Source: Marinobacter sp. 1-4A (GTDB lineage Bacteria; Pseudomonadota; Gammaproteobacteria; Pseudomonadales; Oleiphilaceae). From it: a stretch of 64,000 nt of DNA. The position numbers and the translations under genes were made by a program. Every line of letters starts with the position of its first letter. Within the stretch, counting starts at the first letter, position 1. The notes under the pieces were generated by a model. The model was not told the DNA's origin and searched no databases. It saw only the letters and a program-made list of their open reading frames with translations. Shown piece by piece: positions 45,478-55,106 of the stretch. The DNA lies in the NCBI RefSeq assembly GCF_016597725.1, contig NZ_VCGY01000002.1:1-64000 (forward strand), read 5' to 3'.

Positions 45478-47373
45478 TTAGGCTTTCTCTACCAACATCC
45501 GCCCCGTCATCTCCATGTGCAGAGCGTGACAGAACCAGTTGCAGTAATACCAGTTAACCCCCGGCTTATCCGCAATGAACGTAACCGAAGACGTCTGCTG
45601 CGGGCTGATCTCCATGCTCACACCATGGTTAACCATAGAGAAACCATGAGTCACATCCTCAATGGTATCCTGGTTGGTAACATACACCGTCACCTCATCG
45701 CCCTGCTTCACCTTGAACTCCGTCAAGCCGAACATAGGCGCAACCGACGTCATGTAAACGCGAACCTTATTACCATCGCGAATCACCTTGTTATCGGATT
45801 CCAGAGTAATGCCATCCTTCTCAGCCTGAGCGCGGGCGCTAGCAAAGTAAGGATCGTCGCGAGTATAAACCTTCTTGGTCTTGATCTGATCACGGCGAAC
45901 CATAATGCAGTCATGTGGCTCGGCGAACGCAGGGCCATCGTGAACCAGCTTCATCTCTTCACCGGAAATATCGATCAACTGATCGTTCTCCGCATGCAGT
46001 GGGCCTACCGGCAGGAAGCGGTCTTTCGAGAACTTTGACAAAACAACCAGCCACTTGCCATCCGCATCACGTGATTCCGTCAATGAAGCATGGTTATGCC
46101 CCGGCTGGTAATGCACATCCAGCTTCTGGCGCAGATAGTTAACCTTCTCACCGTTGTAGTGCTTGATAGCGTCAGCAATGTTCCACTTGGCCACCTGACT
46201 ATCGATAAACAGCGTAGTGTATGCGTTGCCGCGGCCATCATAGGTAGTGTGCAGAGGCCCAAGACCCAATTCTGGCTCGGCAACAACAACATCGCGAAGT
46301 CCGATTTTGTCATCAAACACATCGTCCAACTTATCGATCGCAATAACCGTACAAGTAGGCGACAGCTTACCGGCTGCGATGAAGTACTTACCGTCCGGAG
46401 AAGTGTTCACACCGTGCGGGTTTTTAGGCACAGGAATGTAACGGGTAAGTCTGGATTTGCCACGGCCATCGACAACGGGAACTTTGGAGTCACCTAGCGT
46501 CTTGAAGTCGCCATTTTTTACAGCTTCCTCGATACGCTCAATGTTGAATACCACAACCCAGTCACGGTCGTTGCGCATGGTGCCTGCCAGATCGGTCGCT
46601 TTCTCCGAGTTGTAGCAGGTAGAGGCGGCGTACTTGCCAGTATAGTCGGCGTCTGTGTTATCCAGATTGCCGTCTACAATCACTTGCCAGGCCACTTCCA
46701 TGGTTTCCGCATCCAGCGCATTAAACATGGTGTAGCTGTTCTCCATGGAGAAATCGCTGCCATCGTTAGGGTGCGGGATCATATATTCTGCGTTGCAGAA
46801 AACGTACTTGGTGTGCGGCACTTTCTGCAGGCGCAGACCGTGAATGGCCTGCACGTTCGGAATGTGGGTAATCTTGTCGCACTTCATAATATCCAGACGG
46901 ATACGTGCAACTCGGGTATTGGCCTTATCGTTGATGAACAGATACTTGCCATCGTAACGCCCGTCAGTCATAGAAACGTGAGGGTGATGGCAGTCGCCGT
47001 TCAGGAACTTGTTGTCGTGACCAAGAACGTCCTTACTTTCGTTAGTGATACCCCAACCCGTGGCAGAGTCGACGTTGAAGACAGGGATGCGCATCAACTC
47101 GCGCATGGAAGGTATGCCTAGAACGCGCACTTCGCCTTGGTGGCCACCACTCCAGAATCCGTAATACTCGTCCAGCTCGCCCGGCCCTACGTGAATCTTG
47201 TTTTGTGCTTCTTTTGCCGCAGCGGCAAAAGACTCGCGGGTCATTACAGCACCACCTAGGCCCGCAGCACCAACCGCACCGGCCAGCGCAGTAGCGCCCA
47301 GAAAACGGCGACGGCTCAAGCCGCTTTCGCCGTTTTCAGCCACATCCTTCTTAAACTCATCTGTCTTTTTCAT
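45478..47373 (-). CDS. nosZ: Nitrous oxide reductase (clade I, Tat-exported)
   Basis: This 631-residue periplasmic multicopper enzyme reduces N2O to N2. The Tat signal [19 protein letters not shown] marks it as the clade I type. CuZ ligand regions are visible ([38 protein letters not shown]), and the C-terminal cupredoxin domain has the CuA motif [12 protein letters not shown] near residues 611-622. The ATG at 47373 has GGAG upstream; a TTG three codons earlier lies too close to it. All expected domains are intact, so the enzyme should be functional. Confidence 0.97.
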   Translation of the reverse strand: MKKTDEFKKDVAENGESGLSRRRFLGATALAGAVGAAGLGGAVMTRESFAAAAKEAQNKIHVGPGELDEYYGFWSGGHQGEVRVLGIPSMRELMRIPVFNVDSATGWGITNESKDVLGHDNKFLNGDCHHPHVSMTDGRYDGKYLFINDKANTRVARIRLDIMKCDKITHIPNVQAIHGLRLQKVPHTKYVFCNAEYMIPHPNDGSDFSMENSYTMFNALDAETMEVAWQVIVDGNLDNTDADYTGKYAASTCYNSEKATDLAGTMRNDRDWVVVFNIERIEEAVKNGDFKTLGDSKVPVVDGRGKSRLTRYIPVPKNPHGVNTSPDGKYFIAAGKLSPTCTVIAIDKLDDVFDDKIGLRDVVVAEPELGLGPLHTTYDGRGNAYTTLFIDSQVAKWNIADAIKHYNGEKVNYLRQKLDVHYQPGHNHASLTESRDADGKWLVVLSKFSKDRFLPVGPLHAENDQLIDISGEEMKLVHDGPAFAEPHDCIMVRRDQIKTKKVYTRDDPYFASARAQAEKDGITLESDNKVIRDGNKVRVYMTSVAPMFGLTEFKVKQGDEVTVYVTNQDTIEDVTHGFSMVNHGVSMEISPQQTSSVTFIADKPGVNWYYCNWFCHALHMEMTGRMLVEKA

Positions 47374-47434
47374 AACATCCAACTCCGTTATTAGTAATGG
47401 CGGTTCTATTTCTCTTTTTTTTGGTTTTGCTCTG

Positions 47435-49615
47435 CTACGTCACCTGCACCACCGGAATCTCTTCCGGGTGGCCCGGCGCGTTGTGACCACGACGTTTGCC
47501 TCTTCGCTTAACAATCAGCGGCGGACACTTGTGGTCATCGAAATAAGTCATCTGGCAATCCAGACAATAATGGCATTCCTGATAATTGATGGTGCCGTCC
47601 GGATGAATAGCCTGAACCTCACATTCCTTGGCACAGAGCTGGCAAGGATTGCCGCACTCTTTGCGGCGTTTGAGCCAGTCGAACACACGCAGTTTGGTAG
47701 GCAACGCCAAAGCGGCGCCCAGCGGGCACATGTAGCGGCAGAATACTTTGCGAGTGAATATGTTCACTACAAGCAACAGAACGGCGTAGGTGACAAACGG
47801 CCAACTACGATCAAAATGCAGGGTAATCGCGGTTTTGAAGGGCTCGATTTCTGCCATCTTCTCAGCGGTGGCCAGTGAGTCTAGCGATACCCCGAACAAC
47901 ACCAGCAACACAATATACTTAACAGCCCACAATCGTTCGTGAATAGCCCAGGGTACGTCGTACTGGGGCACTTTGAAGAAGCGGGCAATTTCGTTGATCA
48001 GTTCCTGCAGGGCACCAAACGGGCATAGCCAGCCGCAATAAACCGCTCGTCCCCACAGCAGCACAATGCCCGCCACAGACGCCCAGAGCACAAAGATAAT
48101 CGGGTCGATGAGGAAAGTTTCCCAAGTGAAGCCACTGACCAGACTGTGCACAAACGCCAGTACGTTAACGATCGATAACTGACCCAAGGCATACCAACCA
48201 ATGAAAAACAGCGTATAGGTGAGGAATGCGTGGCGAATCCAGCGAGTTATCTTGGGCTTCTTCACCAGCCAGTCCTGGAAGAACAAAATCAGCAGAAGGA
48301 CACCAATACCAATACCCAGAACGATCACCTGAAACTGGCGCTGGTACCAAACTTGTACCCACAGAGGCTGGCCTTCGAGCCACTCTTCTTCGGTGAGCAC
48401 CGGTTCTGCACGGGTGTAATACTGATCCGGCAGCTGGTACTCCAGTGGGAATACTTGAAACTCACTGTCCAGAGGGCCAGTCTGCCGCTTTACGGTCAAC
48501 TCCAAAGTCCAAGGCGCGCCAGGGTCAAAGTTATGCTGTTGCCGGATAATAAAAATAGCCATTTCCTTGAAATCGGGCATACCCCCAGCATAAACATCGT
48601 TGAGTCGGTAAAAATCGAGATCACGGAAATTGAAGGTATCGCCGTATTGGCGAATCTGCACACGATCGAAAATACCGCCGCGCACATAGCCAGAACCTTT
48701 AAAGGAGTATTCACCGTTAGCCATAACGGCAATGGCCTGCTCGCCCTCTTTCAATTCGAACATCAGCCAGTCGTACTGGCTCTCGCCCAGCAGGTTCCGG
48801 CCAATGGTCGGTGTATCCAAATAGGCTGTGTACAGATCTATCAGAGGTTCGTCACGCTCCTCCGGTGCGGCCGTTTCGATACCTTCTGCATCGGTGCCTT
48901 TGAAGGAGTCATCTACCTGGCCTTTGGTTAGCAGCAAACGACGAATTGAACCGTCACCAGTCAGCTGTTCCCAGGTGCGGGGCTGAAAACCATCCATAAT
49001 GACTTCAGCTGTGGGAGGGCGCTTGGTACCACTACCCTCTACCAAACCCAGCTCAACGCCTACCCGGTGAGCGGTTCGCATAATCACTTCGTTAATTACC
49101 ATTACGGTTACGGTAGCACCTGAGAGGCCGTCTACAGCGACCTTGCGCTCGGTAGAGGTACCGCCCACGGTCACGCGCTGGTCTGCTTTCAGCCCGGCGT
49201 ACTGGTCGGTGAAATCATGCATCTTGCTTTCGGGAATGCCCACCAAAAGTATGGGTTCGTCGTGGTGAATCACTTTGGCAAAGCGGATGGTGCCTTCGTT
49301 ATCCAGCACCACCATGGCGTTTAGCGGCTTACCGGAATAGGCAGGGGTTTGCACGAAATCAAGGGATTGGTAGGCATAGCCTTTGAGCTCGTCGCCAGCG
49401 TACAGCTCTTGTATGGCGCGGTTGCCTTCTCGGGGTTCCAGTCGGGTTACTTCAGGAAAGGCTTTCTCGATAACTTGGCGCCCGGCCACCGGCTCGTACT
49501 GACTAAGGGGCGCAGCCTCTACCAGAGGCAAGGTTGCCAGCAGCAGGGTGAAAACACAAAAAACGGCACGAAAATTAACGTTCAAAGCAAGCCCCCAACA
49601 AAAACAGCGAATCAT
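47435..49615 (-). CDS. nosR: NosR, membrane iron-sulfur flavoprotein
   Basis: From ATG 49615 the protein has 726 residues, the normal NosR length; a TTG 33 codons upstream overlaps the preceding gene. Order of parts: signal or TM helix, periplasmic FMN domain with covalent-FMN motif DGLSGATVT, several transmembrane helices with [12 protein letters not shown] and [11 protein letters not shown], and a cytoplasmic ferredoxin-like end with C-x3-C-x2-C-x3-C ([12 protein letters not shown]) and CHYCLDCQ. NosR is needed for nosZ expression and supplies electrons to NosZ. Confidence 0.95.
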   Translation of the reverse strand: MIRCFCWGLALNVNFRAVFCVFTLLLATLPLVEAAPLSQYEPVAGRQVIEKAFPEVTRLEPREGNRAIQELYAGDELKGYAYQSLDFVQTPAYSGKPLNAMVVLDNEGTIRFAKVIHHDEPILLVGIPESKMHDFTDQYAGLKADQRVTVGGTSTERKVAVDGLSGATVTVMVINEVIMRTAHRVGVELGLVEGSGTKRPPTAEVIMDGFQPRTWEQLTGDGSIRRLLLTKGQVDDSFKGTDAEGIETAAPEERDEPLIDLYTAYLDTPTIGRNLLGESQYDWLMFELKEGEQAIAVMANGEYSFKGSGYVRGGIFDRVQIRQYGDTFNFRDLDFYRLNDVYAGGMPDFKEMAIFIIRQQHNFDPGAPWTLELTVKRQTGPLDSEFQVFPLEYQLPDQYYTRAEPVLTEEEWLEGQPLWVQVWYQRQFQVIVLGIGIGVLLLILFFQDWLVKKPKITRWIRHAFLTYTLFFIGWYALGQLSIVNVLAFVHSLVSGFTWETFLIDPIIFVLWASVAGIVLLWGRAVYCGWLCPFGALQELINEIARFFKVPQYDVPWAIHERLWAVKYIVLLVLFGVSLDSLATAEKMAEIEPFKTAITLHFDRSWPFVTYAVLLLVVNIFTRKVFCRYMCPLGAALALPTKLRVFDWLKRRKECGNPCQLCAKECEVQAIHPDGTINYQECHYCLDCQMTYFDDHKCPPLIVKRRGKRRGHNAPGHPEEIPVVQVT

Positions 49616-49710
49616 CCAAGCCTGAATTAGCCAGCCTAGGTGATTGAGGAATAAATCAAATACCTCTATGTGGTTAGATCTTCCGTGAAAAACCAGATAG
49701 ACAACTCGGC

Positions 49711-50112
49711 TCAACCAAGGCTGACGGCGTTTCCACTCTTATCTAAGGGCAGGTAATTGCTAACATTTCCCAAGCGAATGGACTCCACCATCATGGTCAT
49801 TGGCTGCTGGGCTTCGTCTGAAGATGGAGGCGTTCCGCCTCTACCGGACATGGCTGCAACAAACACCACATCCCACGACTGGCCGGTATTTCTAGACTCT
49901 TCCGCCAGTACAGAAAACTCTGAAACCTCCTGAGGGGTTTTATCAACACAGATAACCGGAGTAAGCGCACCGCCCTCGCCTCTTTCGAATGCGGCTTTTT
50001 CTTCGGCGGAGGCATCATCCGGTAATTCTGCCCGGCAAAAAACGAACAACAGACGCTGGGGTTCGCGCTCGCTTTTCGTTGCTTTGATCAAATCACTGTA
50101 ACTGCTAATCAT
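49711..50112 (-). CDS. Conserved hypothetical protein between dnr and nosR (133 aa)
   Basis: This soluble 133-residue acidic protein has the segments EPQRLLFVFCRAELPDDASAEEK, GEGGALTPVICVDKTPQEV and WDVVFVAAMSGRGG. From memory, near relatives are often labelled ribonucleotide reductase subunit alpha, but the length is far too short and no reductase motif is present, so I do not accept that name. It begins 23 bp after the Crp/Fnr gene with AAGGA upstream, and ends near the nosR leader. Its fixed place suggests a role in denitrification (inference). Confidence 0.8.
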   Translation of the reverse strand: MISSYSDLIKATKSEREPQRLLFVFCRAELPDDASAEEKAAFERGEGGALTPVICVDKTPQEVSEFSVLAEESRNTGQSWDVVFVAAMSGRGGTPPSSDEAQQPMTMMVESIRLGNVSNYLPLDKSGNAVSLG

Positions 50113-50135
50113 GAGGGCTATATCCTTTCTAAGGT

Positions 50136-50885
50136 CTACTGGCTGATTTCGATCAATCTTTTAGGATCGGAGATAAACAGTTTGCTCCGGTTTACCCTAA
50201 CCAACCCGTTAGACTTGAGATCCGCCAAAATTCGAGAGAAGGTTTCCGGCTGCATTGCGAGCCTTGATGCAACCAAGCACTTTGGCAAAGGCAACTCTAC
50301 TTCCCCTCCTTCTGCAACGCCGTTTGGTAGCAAGTCAATCAAGTAACGGATCAGTCGATCGCGAGCATTCTGAACCGTCATGATTTCGAGGTCATGGAAC
50401 CGGGAAACTGCGCGCATGGCGTAATGCCTAAGCGCGGCGCTGGCATACTCGGGTTTGCTATCAAGTAGCTCCTGATAAGCTTTTACCGGGATCATCAGAA
50501 CTTCACTGGATTTCAGTGCTTCGGCGTAGCATGCGTATCGCGCAGGATCGGCGTAAATCATAACTTCGGCAAAGCAGTCGCCGGGGGCAATGCTATCAAG
50601 AGTACGATCAATGCCAGATGAATCCAGCCTATACAGCCGCAAGCGACCGGATATAACAAAGAAGAAGTGGTGGGCGGGCATGTCCTGACGGTAGAGCAGT
50701 TGATGATGCCCAAGGCGAAGGCGGCGGGATTGCAGAATCAGATTCTCCAAATCCGAATTGCTGAGGGTACTGAAAAGGGCGTGACTGCGCAGTGGCTGCA
50801 ACCCTCCTTCATCGTCTACTAGCGTATTGGTAGCCACCATAACCGGTTTGGCGTAGCGGGATTCTGCAGATTGCATCGCCACCAT
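50136..50885 (-). CDS. dnr: Crp/Fnr-family regulator, DNR-like
   Basis: From ATG 50885 (GAGGA upstream) the protein has 249 residues; an in-frame ATG at 50912 adds nine more. It has a cyclic-nucleotide-binding-like sensor (LLYRQDMPAHHFFFVISGRLRLYRL, IAPGDCFAEVMIYA) and a C-terminal helix-turn-helix (CLVASRLAMQPETFSRILADLKSNGLVRV). It lacks the N-terminal cysteine cluster of FNR, so it is probably a DNR-type regulator that senses NO, perhaps through haem. An FNR/DNR box (50999-51012) precedes it. It lies at the junction of the nar and nos gene groups. Confidence 0.85.
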   Translation of the reverse strand: MVAMQSAESRYAKPVMVATNTLVDDEGGLQPLRSHALFSTLSNSDLENLILQSRRLRLGHHQLLYRQDMPAHHFFFVISGRLRLYRLDSSGIDRTLDSIAPGDCFAEVMIYADPARYACYAEALKSSEVLMIPVKAYQELLDSKPEYASAALRHYAMRAVSRFHDLEIMTVQNARDRLIRYLIDLLPNGVAEGGEVELPLPKCLVASRLAMQPETFSRILADLKSNGLVRVNRSKLFISDPKRLIEISQ

Positions 50886-50998
50886 TATCATATCCTCGCT
50901 CATATCATGCATTCAAAATCATGTTTTATGATAATAGGAGGATACTCTCGAAAAATCGCTCCCTCCATGGAGGTAGTAACACGGTTATTCAGGGGAAA

Positions 50999-51012
50999 TT
51001 GACTTAACTCAA
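50999..51012. promoter_or_regulatory. FNR/DNR box upstream of dnr
   Basis: TTGACTTAACTCAA has the TTGA-N6-TCAA form of FNR-family sites. It lies 113 bp before the dnr start; a TTACTA element near 50974-50979 would place a start site about 41 bp from its centre, as for class II activation. Anaerobic or NO-dependent control of dnr is therefore likely. Confidence 0.65.
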
Positions 51013-51065
51013 AACTTCGCATTACTACCTGCTTCGCAAATTCGCTTCTTGTTTGCGGCTTGTCG

Positions 51066-51872
51066 TCACTGCATTAAAGGTGAATCCGGTAATTCAAGAT
51101 CCACACCTTGAACGCCCGCCTCAAATGCCAACACTTGCAGATATTGGCGGCATGCCCTCCGGGTAACGCTTTCACTCAAATACTGGCGAATTTTCGGCTT
51201 CACGTGTTCGTAGGGGAGCTGCTCGCCATCAATGCGCTGATCTACACGAACAATGTGCCAGCCGTACCGGCTTTCGATCAATTCCGGATTAAGTCCCTCT
51301 TTCAGCGTGAGCACAGGCCTTTCAAACTCTTCGACGGTTTGCCCTTTACTGATTTGGCCAAGACTGCCGCCTTGATGACGGGATTCGCAAGCAGAGTATT
51401 GTTTGGCTAAAGGCACAAACTGGGCACGGCCTTCTAATAGAGACGACAACAACTGCTGCCCTACTTCTTCTTGGCGCATGCGCTCTTCCACATCATCTGG
51501 CGCAGCGGCCAGCAGGATGTGGCTGACCGCCATGAGCGTTGGGCTGCGGAACCGATCGGGGTTCGACGCATGAAAGCGCTCGCAATCCTCGTCACTGGGT
51601 TCCGGCACATCGAGTTCTTGCTCTAGCACGCGAGCGATAGCGGCTTCTTCATCCAGCTCTTCGGGTAACTTTAAAGCTTTCGCCTGTTGCAACAAAAGCT
51701 CGCGGATAACAAGGCTTTTAGCCGCTTCATGCCAAGCTTCAGCAACCTCTTCCGCCGGGTGGTGCTGCATTTCCCGGGCTATATCCTCTTCGGTAATCAG
51801 GGTTTCACCCACATACACTGGTGGGAACTGGTTTCTGGGCTTTTCCGGTTCACCGGTTGGGATCAATTGCAT
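51066..51872 (-). CDS. PpiC-type peptidyl-prolyl isomerase of the nar operon
   Basis: The 268-residue protein has an N-terminal helical chaperone-like part and a parvulin domain in the second half (AVSHILLAAAPDD, ESRHQGGSLGQISKGQTVEEFERPV, IESRYGWHIVRVDQ). There is no clear signal peptide, so it is probably cytoplasmic and may help nitrate reductase folding. Similar genes follow narGHJI in other denitrifiers. The C/G-rich repeat at 51907-52062 separates it from narI. Confidence 0.88.
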   Translation of the reverse strand: MQLIPTGEPEKPRNQFPPVYVGETLITEEDIAREMQHHPAEEVAEAWHEAAKSLVIRELLLQQAKALKLPEELDEEAAIARVLEQELDVPEPSDEDCERFHASNPDRFRSPTLMAVSHILLAAAPDDVEERMRQEEVGQQLLSSLLEGRAQFVPLAKQYSACESRHQGGSLGQISKGQTVEEFERPVLTLKEGLNPELIESRYGWHIVRVDQRIDGEQLPYEHVKPKIRQYLSESVTRRACRQYLQVLAFEAGVQGVDLELPDSPLMQ

Positions 51873-51906
51873 GGTAGGTCTCCGTCAATTTGTTGAGTGA
51901 GGGCTC

Positions 51907-52062
51907 TCCCCCTCTCCCCAACCCCTCTCCCTCCGGGGGAGAGGGGCTTTACTGCACTGCTCTCGGACCTGGGTGTAATCCCGCAGGCTGGGACCGCTCC
52001 CGCAGGCCGGGATGTGTAACTCCCCTCTCCCCTCGCGGGAGAGGGGCTGGGGGAGAGGGGGA
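51907..52062. repeat. C/G-rich long inverted repeat between narI and ppiC (copy F)
   Basis: Arms at 51907-51946 and 52022-52062 are inverted copies with a few differences and closely match the arms of the repeat at 11285-11469. The 75-base loop is unrelated to that one and has its own ATCCCG/CGGGAT inverted repeat. The element begins 9 bp after the narI stop and could terminate or dampen transcription into ppiC. Confidence 0.78.
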
Positions 52063-52071
52063 AGCTTTCCC

Positions 52072-52752
52072 TTACGCGCGCTTACGCACCACCTGATACT
52101 TCCGCCCGAAGTACTCCAGCGGCACACTCAGCATGTGCACCAAGCGAGTGAACGGGAAGAGAACAAAGATCGTCAAACCCAAAAATATATGGAGTTTGTA
52201 AATCCAGCCCACGCCCACCATGTATTCAGCTGCACCACCTTGGAAGGTAAAGATGCTTTGTGCCCAGCCCGCCAGCAGCAACATGGTGCTGCCATCAAGG
52301 TGGCCAAGAGTTGGCACTATCGTCGCCAACCCAAGCAGCACCTGAACCACCAGAATGATGATGATCATATTATCGGCAAAGGTGCTGCTGGCACTGACCC
52401 GAGGGTCCGTCAGCCGACGGTGGGCCAACATAACACCACCCACCAAACACATCACACCGGCAATGCCACCCACCACAATCGCCAGCACCTGTTTAGTGCC
52501 TGCCGTCATAAACGGTTCGTAAACAAAGTGCGGGGTCAGCAGGCCAACCAAATGACCAAAGAAGATCACCAGAATGCCTACGTGGAACAGCACGCTGGCC
52601 AGCACCATGTTTTTCTTACGCAGCATCTGGCTGGAATGAGCCTTCCAGGTGAACTGCCCGTGATCGTATCTTGCCCAAGTGCCAACAATCATCACCACCA
52701 GAGCAATGTACGGGTAAATCCCGAAAATCAATGTATTCAGATAAGACATCAT
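52072..52752 (-). CDS. narI: Respiratory nitrate reductase, gamma subunit (cytochrome b)
   Basis: This 226-residue inner-membrane protein has five hydrophobic segments and the His residues for two b haems (LFHVGILVIFFGHLVG and YKLHIFLGLTIFVLFPFTRLVH). It oxidises quinol at the periplasmic side and passes electrons to NarH. GGAGGAG precedes the start. It follows narJ in narGHJI. Confidence 0.96.
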   Translation of the reverse strand: MMSYLNTLIFGIYPYIALVVMIVGTWARYDHGQFTWKAHSSQMLRKKNMVLASVLFHVGILVIFFGHLVGLLTPHFVYEPFMTAGTKQVLAIVVGGIAGVMCLVGGVMLAHRRLTDPRVSASSTFADNMIIIILVVQVLLGLATIVPTLGHLDGSTMLLLAGWAQSIFTFQGGAAEYMVGVGWIYKLHIFLGLTIFVLFPFTRLVHMLSVPLEYFGRKYQVVRKRA

Positions 52753-52772
52753 CTTGGTCTCCTCCTGCGCCG

Positions 52773-53525
52773 TCAGGCGTCTCTCGCGGCGGCACGCGCC
52801 TGAGCGGGCGTTACATCCGTCATCAGATGATCACTGAGGTGAATGGTTTGGGTCTGTTCCATTTCGCGGCGGCGCTGGCCAACAACGCCACCTGTATTAC
52901 AGGAACTGCCCTGATCATCCACAAACTTCACCATTTCTTCTTCCCAGACCTTGTCCAGAGCCTCTGCCGTATCGTCGCGCTCCTCAGAAGCCACAAGCTG
53001 TGCCAGCTCCTGACGGTTCGTTGTGCGACCAGACAGTTCCAGCAAAGAATCCATGGCTACGTGATAGATGCTTTCACGCTGGTACAGGCGCTCGCCCAGC
53101 AGGCCAAGAATGTGGTGGATATCTTCCAACCAGTTTTTAATCTCGTCCCAAGGCCGGGTCGACAAATACTCCAGGAACAGCGGCAGGTAATCCGGCAATT
53201 CCTTGGCGTCGATTTCCAGCCCGTTAGCGCGATATTGCTCCATCAGATCGACCATGGCCTGACCGCGGTCACGTGACTCCCCATGAACGTGCTCAAACAA
53301 CAGCAGCGAGGTGGCGCGGCCTTTGTCGAATGTGCCTGTGTAGGCTTCTTCGAGATCCAGCAGGTCGCCATCGCATAAACGGTCAATACACTGGAGCAGT
53401 TGCTCTTTGTTTTTCCTTGGCAACCGGCTGTCCTCCAGGACAGCGGCAACCATGGCGTCTTTGGAGGCCTGAAGCTCCGCCGTGGGATACTCCAGAATCC
53501 GTGCCAGTACTTTTAATAGTTTCAT
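52773..53525 (-). CDS. narJ: Nitrate reductase assembly chaperone
   Basis: The 250-residue all-helical protein is the NarJ/DmsD-type chaperone that guides cofactor insertion into NarG and attachment to the membrane. Typical stretches are LLKVLARILEYPTAELQ, LFEHVHGESRDRGQAMVDLM and ELPDYLPLFLEYLSTRP. AAGGAGG lies just before the ATG. It stands 9 bp after narH. Confidence 0.95.
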   Translation of the reverse strand: MKLLKVLARILEYPTAELQASKDAMVAAVLEDSRLPRKNKEQLLQCIDRLCDGDLLDLEEAYTGTFDKGRATSLLLFEHVHGESRDRGQAMVDLMEQYRANGLEIDAKELPDYLPLFLEYLSTRPWDEIKNWLEDIHHILGLLGERLYQRESIYHVAMDSLLELSGRTTNRQELAQLVASEERDDTAEALDKVWEEEMVKFVDDQGSSCNTGGVVGQRRREMEQTQTIHLSDHLMTDVTPAQARAAARDA

Positions 53526-53534
53526 GCGGCCTCC

Positions 53535-55106
53535 TTACTCCTGCAGCTGTTTCGGATCGACTTGCTTCACAGTGGTCAGCTTTTGCACCATGGTGGAGGT
53601 GTTTTTACGACCGCCAAACATGCTGAATTCGCTGTCGCCACCGCTGCAACCGTCGCCGAAGCTGAAGCCGCAACCACCGCGCTCACCGTGTGCATCCGGG
53701 AAGGCTTCCTTCGCCAATTCACGATGGCTGGTCGGAATCACGAAACGATCCTCGTAATCGGCAATGGCCAGATAACGGTACATTTCGTCGGCTTGAGCCT
53801 TGGTTAGGCCAACTTCCTCCAATGCACGCAGATCCTCAACGCCGTCTACTGTTTCTGCGCGCTTGTACAAACGCATGGCCATGATGCGCTTGAGCGCACG
53901 CACAATCGGCTTCTCGTCACCCGCGGTAAGCAGGTTGGCCAGATACTTCACCGGTATCCGCAGGCTTTCGATCTTCGGCAATACGCCGTCGAACTCAACC
54001 TTGCCCGCTTCTGCTGCAGACTGGATCGGGCTCAGAGGCGGCACGTACCAGACCATGGGCAGAGTGCGGTATTCCGGGTGCAGAGGCAGGGCCAGTTTCC
54101 AGTCCACCGCCATCTTGTAAACCGGGCTGCGCTGAGCCGCCTGGATCACGTTCATTGGCACGCCGTCTTTTTTCGCTTGCTCAATCACTTTCGGATCGTT
54201 CGGATCCAGGAAGATTTCCAACTGCTTTTCGTACAGCTCGTGCTCGCCCGGAGTGCTTGCTACTTCTTCAATGCGGTCGGCATCGTAAAGCAACACACCC
54301 AGATAGCGGATACGGCCTACACAGGTCTCGGAGCATACGGTCGGCATACCGGCTTCAATACGCGGGTAGCAGAAGATGCACTTTTCAGACTTGCCGGTTT
54401 TCCAGTTGAAGTAGATCTTCTTGTACGGGCAGCCGGATACACACATCCGCCAGCCACGGCACTTGTCCTGATCGATCAGTACAATGCCGTCTTCTTCCCG
54501 CTTGTAGATAGCGCCACTCGGGCAACTGGCCACACAGGTCGGGTTCAGACAGTGCTCGCACAGGCGCGGCAGGTACATCATGAACGTGCTTTCAAACTGA
54601 CCGTATATGTCTGCCTGAATCTGGTCGAAGTTTTTATCCTTGCGACGCTTGGCAAACTCGGTACCGAGAATTTCTTCCCAGTTCGGGCCCCACTCGATTT
54701 TCTGCATACGCTTGCCGGAGATCAGCGAGCGAGGCCGTGCAACCGGCTGGTGCTTGCTGTCGCCTGCGGTGTGCAGATGCTGATAATCGAAATCAAACGG
54801 CTCGTAGTAGTCGTCAATTTCCGGCAGGTCCGGGTTGGCGAAAATGTTCGCCAGTACCCGGAACTTGCCGCCAATTCGCGGGCGGATCTTGCCGCTGGCA
54901 TCACGCATCCAGCCGCCTTTCCACTTATCCTGGTTTTCCCACTCTTTCGGGTAACCAATACCTGGCTTGGTTTCTACGTTGTTGAACCAGGCGTATTCCA
55001 TGCCTTCACGGCTGGTCCACACGTTTTTGCAAGTCACTGAACAGGTATGGCAACCGATGCATTTGTCCAGGTTCAGCACCATGCCTACTTGGGAACGGAT
55101 CTTCAT
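53535..55106 (-). CDS. narH: Respiratory nitrate reductase, beta subunit (iron-sulfur)
   Basis: This 523-residue cytoplasmic electron-transfer subunit has four cysteine groups: CIGCHTCSVTCKNVW, CEHCLNPTCVASCP, CRGWRMCVSGCPYKK and CIFCYPRIEAG with CSETC. Trp in place of Cys in CRGW indicates the 3Fe-4S cluster, as in E. coli NarH. The Gly/Cys-rich end (GERGGCGFSFGDGCSGGDSEF) is a species-specific tail. It overlaps narG by 4 bases. Confidence 0.97.
   Translation of the reverse strand: MKIRSQVGMVLNLDKCIGCHTCSVTCKNVWTSREGMEYAWFNNVETKPGIGYPKEWENQDKWKGGWMRDASGKIRPRIGGKFRVLANIFANPDLPEIDDYYEPFDFDYQHLHTAGDSKHQPVARPRSLISGKRMQKIEWGPNWEEILGTEFAKRRKDKNFDQIQADIYGQFESTFMMYLPRLCEHCLNPTCVASCPSGAIYKREEDGIVLIDQDKCRGWRMCVSGCPYKKIYFNWKTGKSEKCIFCYPRIEAGMPTVCSETCVGRIRYLGVLLYDADRIEEVASTPGEHELYEKQLEIFLDPNDPKVIEQAKKDGVPMNVIQAAQRSPVYKMAVDWKLALPLHPEYRTLPMVWYVPPLSPIQSAAEAGKVEFDGVLPKIESLRIPVKYLANLLTAGDEKPIVRALKRIMAMRLYKRAETVDGVEDLRALEEVGLTKAQADEMYRYLAIADYEDRFVIPTSHRELAKEAFPDAHGERGGCGFSFGDGCSGGDSEFSMFGGRKNTSTMVQKLTTVKQVDPKQLQE

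Noticed and set aside
49644..49659. TTGAGGAATAAATCAA as an FNR/DNR box before nosR
   Set aside because: The spacer is 8 bases. It is an inverted repeat near the nosR start but not a standard site.
54078..55040. Long plus-strand open frame opposite narH
   Set aside because: Antisense shadow of a conserved gene, with no family resemblance.
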